64,000 bases of DNA from DATKYQ01 sp035528415 (GCA_035528415.1 DATKYQ010000055.1:62001-126000); one strand, 5' to 3'; positions 9,115 to 17,384 are shown, numbered from the stretch's first letter. Notes: generated by a model not told the origin, from the letters alone. A program made the numbers and translations.

Positions 9115-10659
9115 TCAGAACATGTACCCCAGCCCGAGCACTCCCTTGAGCAGCAAGTGCTCGGACATGCTTCCGTCCATCCTGAAAAACGTGCCGCCCG
9201 CCTCCCAGAACACCTGTAGAGTCAGGCCCGCAACCAGCGGCAGGTCAATGCCCCCCACGGCCCCGCAGCTAAAGATTGTCCCGCTGAATCTGTCGCCGTT
9301 GGGCAGGCGCTGGGCGCCGTAGCTGACCCCGAGGTTCACTCCTGCGAAGAGATCCAGCACCGAGTACTCGAAGCGCCAGGTGACGTAATTTTCGAAGGCG
9401 TACATGCGCAGTCGAAACCGCAATCTGTCCTGGTCGACGTCGGCCTGTCCGTAGACGAAGTGCGGAAAAAGCGACAGCGGACCAAGATCGGCGCGCACTC
9501 CCACGACGCCCTGGTGGACGACGCCAAAGTTGTTGAGAGCCCCGCTCGCCAGTCCGTACTGTACAAACATGCCCAGGCCCCCGCGGCCCGGCGCGCCCGA
9601 TTTCAACGAGGCCAGCAGCGAACCCTGCTCGACCATGGCCCCGGGATCGACACTAGCCGCCACCCCGGGCGCGATCTCGATCTCCTGTGAGAAGAGTCGT
9701 CCGTGCCGCCGCTGGGCAACCTCGTATATCCCGGGAGCAAGAGCCAGCACACTGCGGCTGCCGTAACTCTTTGACACCTCGGCCACCACGATCTCGCCTG
9801 CCTTCCGAACCACGAGGAACCCGCCCTTTACGCCTGACCCGAAGACGAGTCTCGCACGAGCCCTGTCAAGGTCAGTCAACACGACCTGGCCGTGCCCGGC
9901 GATCTGGTAGTCATAGGTCGGGTGTTGCGAGCCGGCCAGCGTCCGGGCGGTCTCTGTCACCGTTTTGTCGTAGGCATACTGGTACACCTCTGCCAGCGTG
10001 ACCTTGCCGTCCTGGTTGCCGTCCGCCGCGCCCCTCAGCCCGGACAACAGGTAGTGAGTGTAAAAAGAACCGCGCAGATCGACCGACTCCTGTGAGTTTT
10101 CGCCCGACGAACTGGAAGTGATGATCGCGGTTCCGTTGGCATCCAGGTGATCGGTCAGCACCAGGTCGAAGACCGGCCCGGGCCGGCCTCCCTTGACCGA
10201 TGTCAGGCGGCCGCTCTGGCACGAGTCGACAAAGGTGATCTTTACCTTGGCGCTGGAACTTTCGATCATCTGGCGCAGTTCCGCGTAGGGCAGCAGTTGC
10301 GAACCGAACTCGAGGTTGACACCATCCGAATGACCCGAGAAATAGACCAGCAACATGGCGCGGGGCACTTTCGCCGGAACCAGTTTCTCGATCTTGGCAT
10401 TTATCCCAGCCAGTGCCGCGCGGAAACTATCGGCTCCGGCTCCGGTCAAGAGCACCAGGTTGTCGTGTTGAACCCCGCCCAGATCTTCGAGCATTGTCGC
10501 AAATTGTTTGGCGTCGCTCTGGGCATAGCGCAGCGATCTTTCTCGCTCGCGGCCGCGATTGTTGCCGGCCACCAGCGCGAAACGGGCAACGTCCGCGCTC
10601 GCCGCGACGGGCAGAAGCCAGGCAATCAGCACCAGCAGAGCAGAGACCCGCGGCTTCAT
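9115..10659 (-). CDS. Exported caspase-fold (peptidase C14) protein with C-terminal beta-barrel-like region
   Basis: A 514-aa protein. Residues 1-22 form a signal peptide (cut after AASA). Residues about 26-260 form a caspase-like p20 domain: FALVAGNN, His110 in YFSGHSDG and Cys147 in VDSCQSG form the catalytic dyad. DGNQDGKVTLAEVYQYAY (about 217-234) is an insert often seen in bacterial members. The last 150 residues alternate small and aromatic residues and end in LGLGYMF. A terminal Phe is typical of outer-membrane barrels, so the enzyme may be membrane anchored. It overlaps the anti-sigma gene by 4 bp (ATGA) and is the third gene of an ECF sigma operon, which suggests stress-controlled export of a protease. 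Confidence 0.9.
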   Translation of the reverse strand: MKPRVSALLVLIAWLLPVAASADVARFALVAGNNRGRERERSLRYAQSDAKQFATMLEDLGGVQHDNLVLLTGAGADSFRAALAGINAKIEKLVPAKVPRAMLLVYFSGHSDGVNLEFGSQLLPYAELRQMIESSSAKVKITFVDSCQSGRLTSVKGGRPGPVFDLVLTDHLDANGTAIITSSSSGENSQESVDLRGSFYTHYLLSGLRGAADGNQDGKVTLAEVYQYAYDKTVTETARTLAGSQHPTYDYQIAGHGQVVLTDLDRARARLVFGSGVKGGFLVVRKAGEIVVAEVSKSYGSRSVLALAPGIYEVAQRRHGRLFSQEIEIAPGVAASVDPGAMVEQGSLLASLKSGAPGRGGLGMFVQYGLASGALNNFGVVHQGVVGVRADLGPLSLFPHFVYGQADVDQDRLRFRLRMYAFENYVTWRFEYSVLDLFAGVNLGVSYGAQRLPNGDRFSGTIFSCGAVGGIDLPLVAGLTLQVFWEAGGTFFRMDGSMSEHLLLKGVLGLGYMF

Positions 10660-11438
10660 CGCCCGTCTCCCCGGCGGAACAACAGGCTGGTTTGATCGAG
10701 ATCCACAGGCAGTTTGCTCAGGTTCTCGATAACTGCGCCGTGCTCGAAACTTTTAGATACAGCCGCGCGAACCTGTTCGAAGTCGATTGTACGCTGCGCG
10801 AAAAAGGCGAAAATACGCTCATCGGCGCGGCTTTCGTCCATGACGATGCTGCCCGGCAGTTCCTGCTCGCCGCCCGCAACACGGACTGCTGCGTAAGGCT
10901 GCAGGCTGCCATCGGCGTCCAGCGCGACGACCAGCACGAATCCCGGCTCAGCAGTAGAGACTCTGAAACGAATGTGATCTGCGGGCAGCAGCCGCTCGCC
11001 CTCGTTCATCTGAAACACCCGCCCGGCACGCAGGCAGAAGACCTGCAACCCGACGCTGCCCTTGATGCCGCTATAGCCGTCGACCCCCGGCGCGCCCGCC
11101 GTCTTCCACAAGACGACCGCCAGAAGCACGATCACAATACCAAAGGCCGCAACAGCGGCCAGGCGCGGAGACAGCAACCATCCAAAGCGGGCGACACTCG
11201 CGCCGCCCGAGCTGCCGGCCAGCCTGTCGCTAACGAGGCTTGCGCTGGCGGGATAGATCTCCCGCTCGAACACTTGCCGGGCACCTTCGTGTTCACGCAG
11301 GCGGGCGCGACAGTCTGCGCAACTTTCGAGATGGCGCCCGAGCGGGTGATCCGCCGGGCAGCCGGTGAGCCAATAGGCGTCCAGTTCGTACTCCGAGGGG
11401 CAATCTGCCGCCCGGTCGCCTTTGAACTCAAAACTCAC
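10656..11438 (-). CDS. Membrane anti-sigma factor with zinc-finger (zf-HC2) domain
   Basis: A 260-aa protein. The N-terminal cytosolic part has the anti-sigma zinc motif H36-x3-C40-x2-C43 (HLESCADC). A single membrane helix lies at about 92-111 (LAAVAAFGIVIVLLAVVLW). The outside part carries a beta-rich domain of the DUF4384 kind (GLQVFCLRAGRVFQMNEGE, GFVLVVALDADGSLQPY) and ends in a region that could sense envelope state. It would hold the ECF sigma factor at the membrane until signalled. It overlaps the sigma gene by 4 bp upstream and the caspase-fold gene by 4 bp downstream, so the three are translationally coupled. Assignment of DUF4384 is from pattern memory. Confidence 0.9.
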   Translation of the reverse strand: MSFEFKGDRAADCPSEYELDAYWLTGCPADHPLGRHLESCADCRARLREHEGARQVFEREIYPASASLVSDRLAGSSGGASVARFGWLLSPRLAAVAAFGIVIVLLAVVLWKTAGAPGVDGYSGIKGSVGLQVFCLRAGRVFQMNEGERLLPADHIRFRVSTAEPGFVLVVALDADGSLQPYAAVRVAGGEQELPGSIVMDESRADERIFAFFAQRTIDFEQVRAAVSKSFEHGAVIENLSKLPVDLDQTSLLFRRGDGR

Positions 11439-11929
11439 GCCTGCTTCTCCCCTCGCCGCGCCTCGCGCGCCGTACGCCCGAACAGCAGGAGCTTCTTGCC
11501 GACCGTCCTGCGGCTCAGGCCCAGCACGCCGGAGATCTCTTCTTGTGTCATCCCGTCCAGGTGGGACATGACCGCGATCTGCCGGGTCTTCTCATCGACC
11601 AGCCCGCATAAGGCCAGAACCTGTTGTCGTGCCGACAGGCGCGCCTCGGGCCCGGAGCCCGAGGCACGCGCGCCAAGCTCGTCCGGAGCGCGGAACTCGA
11701 GCCGCCTTCCGTCCCGGATCAGGTTCAGGCAGTAGTTGGTCGAGACCCGGTAGAGCCAGGGCAGACACTCCCGGTCCATGACCAGTTTTCCGGCGTTACG
11801 CAGCATGCGCACGAATACCTCCTGCGTGGCGTCCCGAGCCTGCTCGGGGTCGGCCAGCAGCCGCAGACACCGCCTGTAGATCAATGGACCCAGCCGGTGG
11901 TACAGCTCGCTGATATCTTCCCGGTCCAT
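11435..11929 (-). CDS. ECF-type RNA polymerase sigma factor
   Basis: At 164 aa the protein has the two-domain ECF layout. The sigma-2 region is at about 8-80 (LYHRLGPLIYRRCLRLL, QARDATQEVFVRML, WLYRVSTNYCLNLIRD). The sigma-4 helix-turn-helix is near the C-terminus (MTQEEISGVLGLSRRTVGKKL). It is the first gene of an overlapping operon with its anti-sigma factor and a caspase-fold protein, and so probably drives that operon among other targets. A GGAAC element, typical of ECF -35 boxes, lies on the coding strand at 11999-12003, about 70 bp upstream. I could not see a convincing -10 box, so autoregulation is only suggested. Confidence 0.93.
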   Translation of the reverse strand: MDREDISELYHRLGPLIYRRCLRLLADPEQARDATQEVFVRMLRNAGKLVMDRECLPWLYRVSTNYCLNLIRDGRRLEFRAPDELGARASGSGPEARLSARQQVLALCGLVDEKTRQIAVMSHLDGMTQEEISGVLGLSRRTVGKKLLLFGRTAREARRGEKQA

Positions 11930-12004
11930 TCGATTCTGTTGATTATTACCCGCCGGGGAGAAAAAGTGGGAAGGAATAATTCAAAATGTGAACGGCGAGT
12001 TCCG

Positions 12005-12026
12005 GGGGCGTGATAAGTCACGCCCC
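12005..12026. repeat. Perfect 9-bp hairpin between tldE and the sigma gene
   Basis: Arms GGGGCGTGA and TCACGCCCC enclose a 4-nt loop. The last base overlaps the stop codon of the TldE gene. It sits between two genes on the same strand and has no following T-run, so it is a weak candidate terminator. It could equally be a REP-like palindrome. Confidence 0.6.
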
Positions 12027-13354
12027 TACACTCCCGAGAACTGAATCTTCCCGAAGCGCAGGGAAGGTGTGCGCCAACTCGAGTACGGGTGGGGATCGCC
12101 GCCTAGTTCGGCCAGCTTCTTCCAAAACTTGAGGTGGTTGCCGGCCATGTTCATCTCCGCCACCGGCCGGACGATCTTCCCGTTCTCGATCCACTGGCCC
12201 CGGATTCCGATGGAGAAGTCTCCGGTGGCCGAGTTGGAGTTTCCTCCGGAGAACCCGGTAACCAGGATGCCTTTACCCATGACTTTCAAGAGTCCCGCCA
12301 GGTCCTTGTTGCCGGTGGAGAACACCAGGTTGGACTGCCCGCCAGTGGTGGGCTCCATACCCAGCTTGCTGGCATAATATGTGTCCAGGTAGAAGGTGCG
12401 CAGCACGCCCTTTTCGAAGACGGGCATCTTCTTCAACGACATACCCTCCTCGTCGTAGGTCCGCGAGCCCAGGCCCTCGACGATGAACGGATCATCGGTG
12501 ATGGTGAGTATCTTGCCCAGGACTTCCTGGCCCAGCTTGTCGGCCAGAAACGACCGCTTCTGCTGAATGGCGCTTCCGCTCAGGGGACTGAGCAATCCCC
12601 CTAGCAGCTGACCGGCCACCCGGTTCTCGATGACGCATGTATACTGGCCGCTCTTCTCCGGCTTGGCCCCAACGTCCAGAAACGCCCGCCGGGTGGCCTC
12701 ACCGCCGATGGTCTCCACGCCGGGCAGCTTGCCCCTGTGCCGGGTGACGGCGTAATGCCATCCTTCCGGCTTGCGACCGCCTTCGTCCTTCACCGACGTT
12801 TCCGTGAAGAGGACGAACGTGGAGGACTGCCGGGATCCCTCCATACCGTTGGAGGTGACTTTGGCGTTTTCCGAAACCGTGTCGGAGCAGCTGGAAGTAA
12901 CCGATATGATCTGATCGGCCTTGGGCCCGGAGCGCGCGGCTGCTTCGAGGTCGCTGGCCGTCTTGCGGCGGTCGACGGCGGTCACCGCTGCGGAGCCTTT
13001 CTCGTCGAAGATCTTCAGATCGCCACCGAAGCGATCCTTGAAGCGCCCGGGATCGGGCAGCTTGCGGTGCTGGTCCTTGGCCAGCACCCGGGTCATGGCC
13101 ACGGTCTCTTTCAGGAAGCTATCGATAGCCTCCGGACGCAGATCGCTGGAGGAGTTGGAGGAGTAGCGCCCGTCCACGTACAGGGTAATGCCAATGGACA
13201 TGCTGGTGGACTCGCGCAGCCGGTCCAGCTTGCCGTCGCGCCATTCCACCTCCGAGTTACGGCTGCGTCCCAGGGAAGTCCGGACACCCTGGGCGCCTAG
13301 CTTCTGGGCCTTTACGACCACTTCCCTGGCCTGTTCTAGAAGTGTCTTGCTCAT
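12026..13354 (-). CDS. TldE/PmbA-family protein
   Basis: A 442-aa protein of the PmbA/TldE family, the non-metal half of the TldD-TldE heterodimeric protease. The fold is shown by the N-terminal block EVEWRDGKLDRLRESTS, SIGITLYVDGRYSS, the central LLGGLLSPLSGSAIQQKRSF and the C-terminal TGGNSN-type end (TGFSGGNSNSATGDFSIGIRGQWIENG). The ATG overlaps the tldD stop by 4 bp; an open frame 29 codons longer would lie inside tldD and is rejected. No signal peptide is visible, unlike its TldD partner. The family cleaves unfolded peptides and matures modified peptides such as microcins. No such peptide precursor was seen nearby. Confidence 0.92.
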   Translation of the reverse strand: MSKTLLEQAREVVVKAQKLGAQGVRTSLGRSRNSEVEWRDGKLDRLRESTSMSIGITLYVDGRYSSNSSSDLRPEAIDSFLKETVAMTRVLAKDQHRKLPDPGRFKDRFGGDLKIFDEKGSAAVTAVDRRKTASDLEAAARSGPKADQIISVTSSCSDTVSENAKVTSNGMEGSRQSSTFVLFTETSVKDEGGRKPEGWHYAVTRHRGKLPGVETIGGEATRRAFLDVGAKPEKSGQYTCVIENRVAGQLLGGLLSPLSGSAIQQKRSFLADKLGQEVLGKILTITDDPFIVEGLGSRTYDEEGMSLKKMPVFEKGVLRTFYLDTYYASKLGMEPTTGGQSNLVFSTGNKDLAGLLKVMGKGILVTGFSGGNSNSATGDFSIGIRGQWIENGKIVRPVAEMNMAGNHLKFWKKLAELGGDPHPYSSWRTPSLRFGKIQFSGV

Positions 13355-14895
13355 GACCGCCTCCCGCCGATGGACATGCCACCGGCCTTGACCGTGGGCA
13401 GTCCGAACCCCACCGGCACACGCTGGCCGTCCTTGCCGCACCAGCCGCTCCCGGAGAACATCTGCATGTCGTCCCCGACCATTTTCACGGCCTCGAGCAC
13501 TTTGGGCCCGCTGCCGATGATGTTGGCGTCCTTGACCACGTGAGTGAGCTTGCCGTCCTCGATCATTCGCCCGTGCTTGAGAAAGAAGGTGAAGTCGCCG
13601 GCGCCGATCTGCACCTGTCCGTTTGAGAAGACCTCGGCGTACAAGCCCTTTTTGACGGATTTGATGATCTCCTCGGGCTTGTGGGGACCGTTGATCATGT
13701 ATGTGTTGCGCATGCGTGGCACCGGGGGATAGCGGAAGGACTGCCGGCGCCCCGATCCGGTGCTCTTGGTCCTGTAGTGGTTGGCGGAAATGCGGTCGTG
13801 CATGTAGGAGCGCAGGATGCCGTTCTCCACCAGGACGGTGCGCTGGCCTTCCATGCCCTCGTCGTCGATGTTGATGGAGCCGCGCAGCCTCTCGTTTGTC
13901 GCGTCGTCGAAGATGGTGACGAAATCGGGGGCGATCTTCTTGCCGATCCGGTTGGCGTAGATTGAGATACCCTTGCGGTTGAAGTCGGCCTCGAAGCCGT
14001 GGCCCATGGCCTCGTGCAGGAGAATCCCGGTCACTCCGGGCGCCAGGACCACCGGCAGCTCTCCCACCGGCGGCTCCACCGCGTCGAAGAGCATGGTGGT
14101 GTAGTCGGCCGCCTCTTGGGCCACCCGATCGACCAGCGGGTCGGAGAAGAAGCGCAGATCGTCGCGGGACGAGCCGGTCTGGTAACCCACCTCGGTCTTG
14201 CCTTTATCCTGGGCCACGCAGTTGGCCACCAACAGGGCCATGGGCTGGTCGTCCTCGACCAGCAGGCCCTCCGAGTTGGCCACCAGGATGCGCGAGGTGG
14301 TGTCCGACAGGTAGATAGTCACCTTGATGATGCGCTTGTCGCGCCCGCGGGCCTTCTGATTAGTGCGCTTGATGATCGGCAGCTTCTTATCGATGCCCAC
14401 GTCGGTCCAGGGCACCTCGATGGTATAGTGGTTCTCGACCTTGACTGCCGCCAGCGGTTGCTGCTTGGCCGCGGCACTGGAGTCGGCTACGGCGGCGGCG
14501 GTTGCGGCCGCGGCCAAAAGCGCCTGCTCGGTGAGATCCTCGCAGTAGGCGAATCCGGTGGCGTCGCCCTTGAGTACCCGGATACCCGCGCCCAGATCAA
14601 CGGTGGTGTAGGCGCGGTTCACCTCTCCGTCCTCCATGCCCACCCAGTGCTCGATCTTGTGCTGCAGGAAAACATCCGAGAAGTCGCCCCCCCGTGAGAG
14701 CCCCTTCTCCAGGGTGCGGCGGATCAGGCCGGTGTCCACGCCGAACTGATCGAAGTAGGTGCCGTGAGCGCCGACCTGCATATCGGGCTTGATCGCCTGG
14801 GTAGTGCATCCCGACATCAGAGCCGGCACCGAGACCACCGCCGCGCCCGTGCCCACTACCTTCAGGAAATCGCGACGGTTCATGCCCTTGTTCAT
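13351..14895 (-). CDS. TldD-family metalloprotease with Tat lipoprotein signal
   Basis: A 514-aa TldD homologue with the zinc motif HEAMGH (His294, Glu295, His299). Family blocks include LAPGVTGILL just before it, and INIDDEGMEGQRTVLVENG and GAGDFTFFLKHGRMIEDG after it. Unusually, the N-terminus is MNKGMNRRDFLKV followed by a hydrophobic stretch and LMSGC (Cys30): a twin-arginine signal with a lipobox. TldD proteins are normally cytosolic. The ATG at 14895 has GGGAGG five bases upstream; an ATG 8 codons earlier is less well placed. It overlaps the TldE gene by 4 bp. The product is probably an envelope-anchored protease. Confidence 0.93.
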   Translation of the reverse strand: MNKGMNRRDFLKVVGTGAAVVSVPALMSGCTTQAIKPDMQVGAHGTYFDQFGVDTGLIRRTLEKGLSRGGDFSDVFLQHKIEHWVGMEDGEVNRAYTTVDLGAGIRVLKGDATGFAYCEDLTEQALLAAAATAAAVADSSAAAKQQPLAAVKVENHYTIEVPWTDVGIDKKLPIIKRTNQKARGRDKRIIKVTIYLSDTTSRILVANSEGLLVEDDQPMALLVANCVAQDKGKTEVGYQTGSSRDDLRFFSDPLVDRVAQEAADYTTMLFDAVEPPVGELPVVLAPGVTGILLHEAMGHGFEADFNRKGISIYANRIGKKIAPDFVTIFDDATNERLRGSINIDDEGMEGQRTVLVENGILRSYMHDRISANHYRTKSTGSGRRQSFRYPPVPRMRNTYMINGPHKPEEIIKSVKKGLYAEVFSNGQVQIGAGDFTFFLKHGRMIEDGKLTHVVKDANIIGSGPKVLEAVKMVGDDMQMFSGSGWCGKDGQRVPVGFGLPTVKAGGMSIGGRRS

Positions 14896-14964
14896 GCGAA
14901 CCTCCCTTCCCCCGAACAATTGAGGATAGTCGCAGCATTCCTGAGCGTCAAGAGCTACCCGTAT

Positions 14965-14998
14965 ACTCCGTCCCCATTAGTTCCCATTAGTTCCCGCC
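14965..14998 (+). repeat. Border element copy A (ACTCCGTCCCCATTAGTTC)
   Basis: The full 19-bp core is followed by partial repeats of CCCATTAGTTC (to about 15006). It lies between the tldD start and the methyltransferase-like gene, in the same orientation as copies B to E. It is part of the dispersed family that recurs beside the RAYT gene. Confidence 0.8.
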
Positions 14999-15061
14999 CT
15001 TTAGTTCTGCCGGGTTTCCCACCAGTTTGTCGTGTGATAGACTGGCCGGCGGAGGCGCTGG

Positions 15062-15739
15062 ATGCAGCCATGGGAAGAGCTAGCCCGGTCGACCACGCCA
15101 GACGGGACCGACATGACTCTCTGCCGGCGCGGCCGGGAGTACTTTATCCTGACCGACGGCAGGGATCTGATGACCAGCCGGCAGCACGGCTCAGAGGAGG
15201 CCCTGGCCCGCCTGGGCTGCGAGCGGGCGGTGCGGCTGGAAGAGCCCTGTGTCCTGGTGGGCGGATTGGGGATGGGCTTTACCTTGAGGGCCACGCTCGA
15301 TGTCTTGCCGGCTTCAGCAACGGTGGTGGTCAGTGAACTCCTGCCGGTCGTGGTGGAGTGGAACCGCGGTCCGCTGGGACCGCTGGCCGAGAAGCCCTTG
15401 GATGATCCCCGGGTGAAGCTCGAGCTAGGCGACCTGGCCGACTGTTTGCGCCGAAGTCCCGGCCGCTTCGACGCCTTGCTGCTGGACGTAGACAACGGCC
15501 CGCGCGCCTGCGCCCAGGCAGGAAACGCCAGGCTCTACGACAACGAAGGGGTCGAGACCGCCCGCTCGGCCCTTAAACCCTGTGGGATCTTGGCCGTCTG
15601 GTCGGCCTGGGACGATGCCAAGTTCGAGCGGCGCCTGCGCCATTTCGGCTTCGAGGCCGAGTCGCGCCGGGTCCGAGCCCGCCTGAAGAAGGGCGGCGCC
15701 CGCCATACCCTGTTCCTGGGTCGGCTGCCCTGCGCATAG
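15062..15739 (+). CDS. Spermidine-synthase-like methyltransferase-fold protein
   Basis: A 225-aa protein without a signal peptide. It has a Rossmann-type nucleotide-binding loop VLVGGLGMGFTLRA (about 64-77), an acidic strand end VVVSELLPVVVEW (88-100), a second acidic strand ALLLDVDNGP and a C-terminal ILAVWSAWDD. This order matches the spermidine synthase / SpeE-like family, though the polyamine-binding residues cannot be confirmed. It may be an AdoMet-dependent enzyme with a different substrate. The ATG has GGAGG about seven bases upstream. The gene stands alone, bounded by border-element copies A and B. Confidence 0.8.
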   Translation: MQPWEELARSTTPDGTDMTLCRRGREYFILTDGRDLMTSRQHGSEEALARLGCERAVRLEEPCVLVGGLGMGFTLRATLDVLPASATVVVSELLPVVVEWNRGPLGPLAEKPLDDPRVKLELGDLADCLRRSPGRFDALLLDVDNGPRACAQAGNARLYDNEGVETARSALKPCGILAVWSAWDDAKFERRLRHFGFEAESRRVRARLKKGGARHTLFLGRLPCA

Positions 15740-15740
15740 G

Positions 15741-15768
15741 TTCAAACCTACTCCGTCCCCATTAGTTC
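15741..15768 (+). repeat. Border element copy B
   Basis: Extended form TTCAAACCTACTCCGTCCCC followed by ATTAGTTC. It starts two bases after the stop of the methyltransferase-like gene and ends 19 bp before the next ATG. The CAAACCTACTCC prefix is shared with copy C. Confidence 0.85.
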
Positions 15769-15787
15769 AACGAGGGAGAGAAACACA

Positions 15788-16585
15788 ATGAAGATGTTCG
15801 CTGCAATAATTGCCGCCATGTGGATGCTCGCGACACCTCTGAGCCCGGCAAATGCATGTATAGTGCACCAGGCAAAAATGGAGGAAGCCGTCGAGTACGC
15901 CAGAGGGCTGGTGATCGCGCGCGTGGAATCTGTACGCGAGATTGCCGGGCCTGGTCGCTTTTCGGCAAAAACAATCGAGGTAACCGTTCTGGTCGAAAAG
16001 ATAATCGGCGGGGGACTGAAAATCGGCAAATTGGAACTGCTTTACAGCCGCCCGCATGCTCACCGGCGCGGGAACATGACCATCTGCCCGCTGCTTCTGG
16101 GCTCGGGCCTGGAGTACAAGCTGAAGCCATCCGAGAGATACCTGATGCTGCTGGATCAAAAGAGGCTTGTGCGGGCTGAACCTCCGATACAAGAGGAGCC
16201 TTTGACAAAAGCCTTCAAAGAAAGAGGCGGCAAAGCCTTGTCGGATGTGCAGAGACAACACAACAAAACAAAGCCGAAGTTGGTTTCGCGCGCCATGGTA
16301 GTCATGAGAGTCAAGTTGATCAAGGCACAAGGCGGCAGCAAATACCACTGGGACCTGGTTAAACCGATCGAGGTATACAAGAACGAGAGCAAGCGGTCTT
16401 TTGATAAGCAATTCACTGTAGCCCACTATGGTTGGGAAAAAGGCATTCCCGAAGGTGTCTCTACCATATACCTCGAGCCGTATGGCGAGCCGAAGACCAA
16501 TCACTGGAAGCTACTAGAAGGCAAGGCAGAAACCGGCGTGAGTCATTCGGAAGCAAATACTCCAAACCTACTCCGTCCCCATTAG
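15788..16585 (+). CDS. Secreted protein of unknown function, 265 aa
   Basis: A signal peptide (MKMFAAIIAAMWMLATPLSPANA) is followed by CIVHQAKMEEAVEYA. A mature beta-rich region contains LVIARVESVRE, TIEVTVLVEKIIGGG and KLELLYSRPHAHRRG. The opening 'AxACIVHQ..ARGLVIARV' layout resembles small secreted proteins of unknown role; I cannot name a family. The ATG is preceded by GAGGGAGAG. The last residues, NTPNLLRPH and the TAG stop, are encoded inside border-element copy C, so the natural C-terminus has probably been replaced. Copy B lies just upstream. It is convergent with the toxin-antitoxin pair. Confidence 0.75.
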   Translation: MKMFAAIIAAMWMLATPLSPANACIVHQAKMEEAVEYARGLVIARVESVREIAGPGRFSAKTIEVTVLVEKIIGGGLKIGKLELLYSRPHAHRRGNMTICPLLLGSGLEYKLKPSERYLMLLDQKRLVRAEPPIQEEPLTKAFKERGGKALSDVQRQHNKTKPKLVSRAMVVMRVKLIKAQGGSKYHWDLVKPIEVYKNESKRSFDKQFTVAHYGWEKGIPEGVSTIYLEPYGEPKTNHWKLLEGKAETGVSHSEANTPNLLRPH

Positions 16586-16599
16586 TTCCCCATTAGTTC
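16561..16599 (+). repeat. Border element copy C, shared 3' end of two convergent genes
   Basis: TCCAAACCTACTCCGTCCCC plus ATTAGTTC, then a second CCCCATTAGTTC. On the + strand it supplies the C-terminal residues and TAG stop of the secreted-protein gene. On the - strand it supplies the TGA stop of the toxin gene. Confidence 0.85.
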
Positions 16600-16975
16600 A
16601 CGGAACCCAGCGGCCCTTAAGGTCGAAAGACAGTTGCAGGTGATGCTTGATGGACAGCATGTAGATGTCATCGCTGCGCACGGCATATAGCAGCAGGTAA
16701 TCGCCGGTGATGTACTCGCGAAGTTCGACACTCTTCCCCATGCGTTTGGCGAGATTTTCGTGGAGAAGCAGTCCCTCCGCCGATCGAGACCTTCTTGCAA
16801 GGAAATCCGCCCCCAGTCCAGGGAACCTTCGCAGGTTGGGAAATATTGTATCGAACAACTCTTCCAGCAAAGACAAGAAAGCCCGGCGGGCATCACGTTC
16901 TGCCAGAAAACGTTCAATCTCCTCCAGGTTCGCTTCGAAGTTCCGGGTCAGGCGAATGTTGCAGCGGCCGCTCAT
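16598..16975 (-). CDS. RelE/ParE-family toxin-like protein
   Basis: A 125-aa basic protein with the layout of the RelE/ParE superfamily: an N-terminal strand and helices (NIRLTRNFEANLEEIERFLAE), then FPGLGADFLARR, and C-terminal strands (REYITGDYLLLYAVRSDDIYMLSIKHH). It begins 9 bp after the antitoxin gene, the usual antitoxin-first order. It would be neutralised by the upstream protein. Whether it acts as an mRNA interferase or gyrase poison cannot be told; the LLLYAVRSDDIYML ending suits ParE or RelE. The stop codon lies in border-element copy C. Confidence 0.85.
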   Translation of the reverse strand: MSGRCNIRLTRNFEANLEEIERFLAERDARRAFLSLLEELFDTIFPNLRRFPGLGADFLARRSRSAEGLLLHENLAKRMGKSVELREYITGDYLLLYAVRSDDIYMLSIKHHLQLSFDLKGRWVP

Positions 16976-16984
16976 GAATGTGTT

Positions 16985-17278
16985 TTAGCGCTTGCCGGTC
17001 TTTTTCTTGTACTTGGCGCGGAGTTCGGACACTTTCAACGTTCTGCCCTCTTCCACGTCGTCCCAGGCGCGGCTGGCTTCATCGAGCAAGGCCAGGTGGA
17101 TGTGCTCGCGCTCCATGCGGTGGTAGTAGTCCAAGCGCCTGGCGTCGATCAACGCCACGTAGCTCTCACCGTTGCGGGTGATTATCTTCTCGCGGCCCTC
17201 GCGAACCTGCTCGGCAAGCTTCGTCAGACGGGCACGAACCTTGTTCAACGGCACGATATCCGCGGATGTTAGTGCCAT
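16985..17278 (-). CDS. Phd/YefM-family antitoxin
   Basis: A 97-aa protein. The N-terminal DNA-binding part (TSADIVPLNKVRARLTKLAEQ, then IITRNGESYVALIDARRLD) is the Phd/YefM pattern. The C-terminal tail is charged and probably disordered until bound to toxin. The ATG at 17278 is preferred over the ATG two codons earlier because it stands eight bases from GGAG; the earlier one is only two bases away. A perfect 14-bp palindrome 33 bp upstream is a likely operator for autorepression. The toxin gene follows after 9 bp. Confidence 0.87.
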   Translation of the reverse strand: MALTSADIVPLNKVRARLTKLAEQVREGREKIITRNGESYVALIDARRLDYYHRMEREHIHLALLDEASRAWDDVEEGRTLKVSELRAKYKKKTGKR

Positions 17279-17310
17279 GACCATATCTCCATAATTGTTA
17301 ATCTACTCTA

Positions 17311-17324
17311 TAACGTATACGTTA
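17311..17324. promoter_or_regulatory. Perfect palindrome, likely antitoxin operator
   Basis: TAACGTATACGTTA reads the same on both strands and lies 33 bp before the antitoxin ATG in an AT-rich stretch. Phd/YefM antitoxins bind short palindromes at this position. Confidence 0.6.
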
Positions 17325-17360
17325 ATACATTTCGGCTACCGCTGCAATGGGAAAATGAGT

Positions 17361-17384
17361 TCCCCCATTAGTTCCCCATTAGTT
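17361..17384 (+). repeat. Border element copy D (partial)
   Basis: Two successive CCCCATTAGTTC units without the ACTCCGT half. On the - strand the AACTAATGGGG reading supplies the TAA stop of the thioesterase gene. It lies between that gene and the toxin-antitoxin pair. Confidence 0.7.

Noticed and set aside
11930..12003. Complete ECF promoter for the sigma operon
   Set aside because: GGAAC is present at 11999-12003 but no convincing -10 box at proper spacing was found, so it was not listed as a feature.
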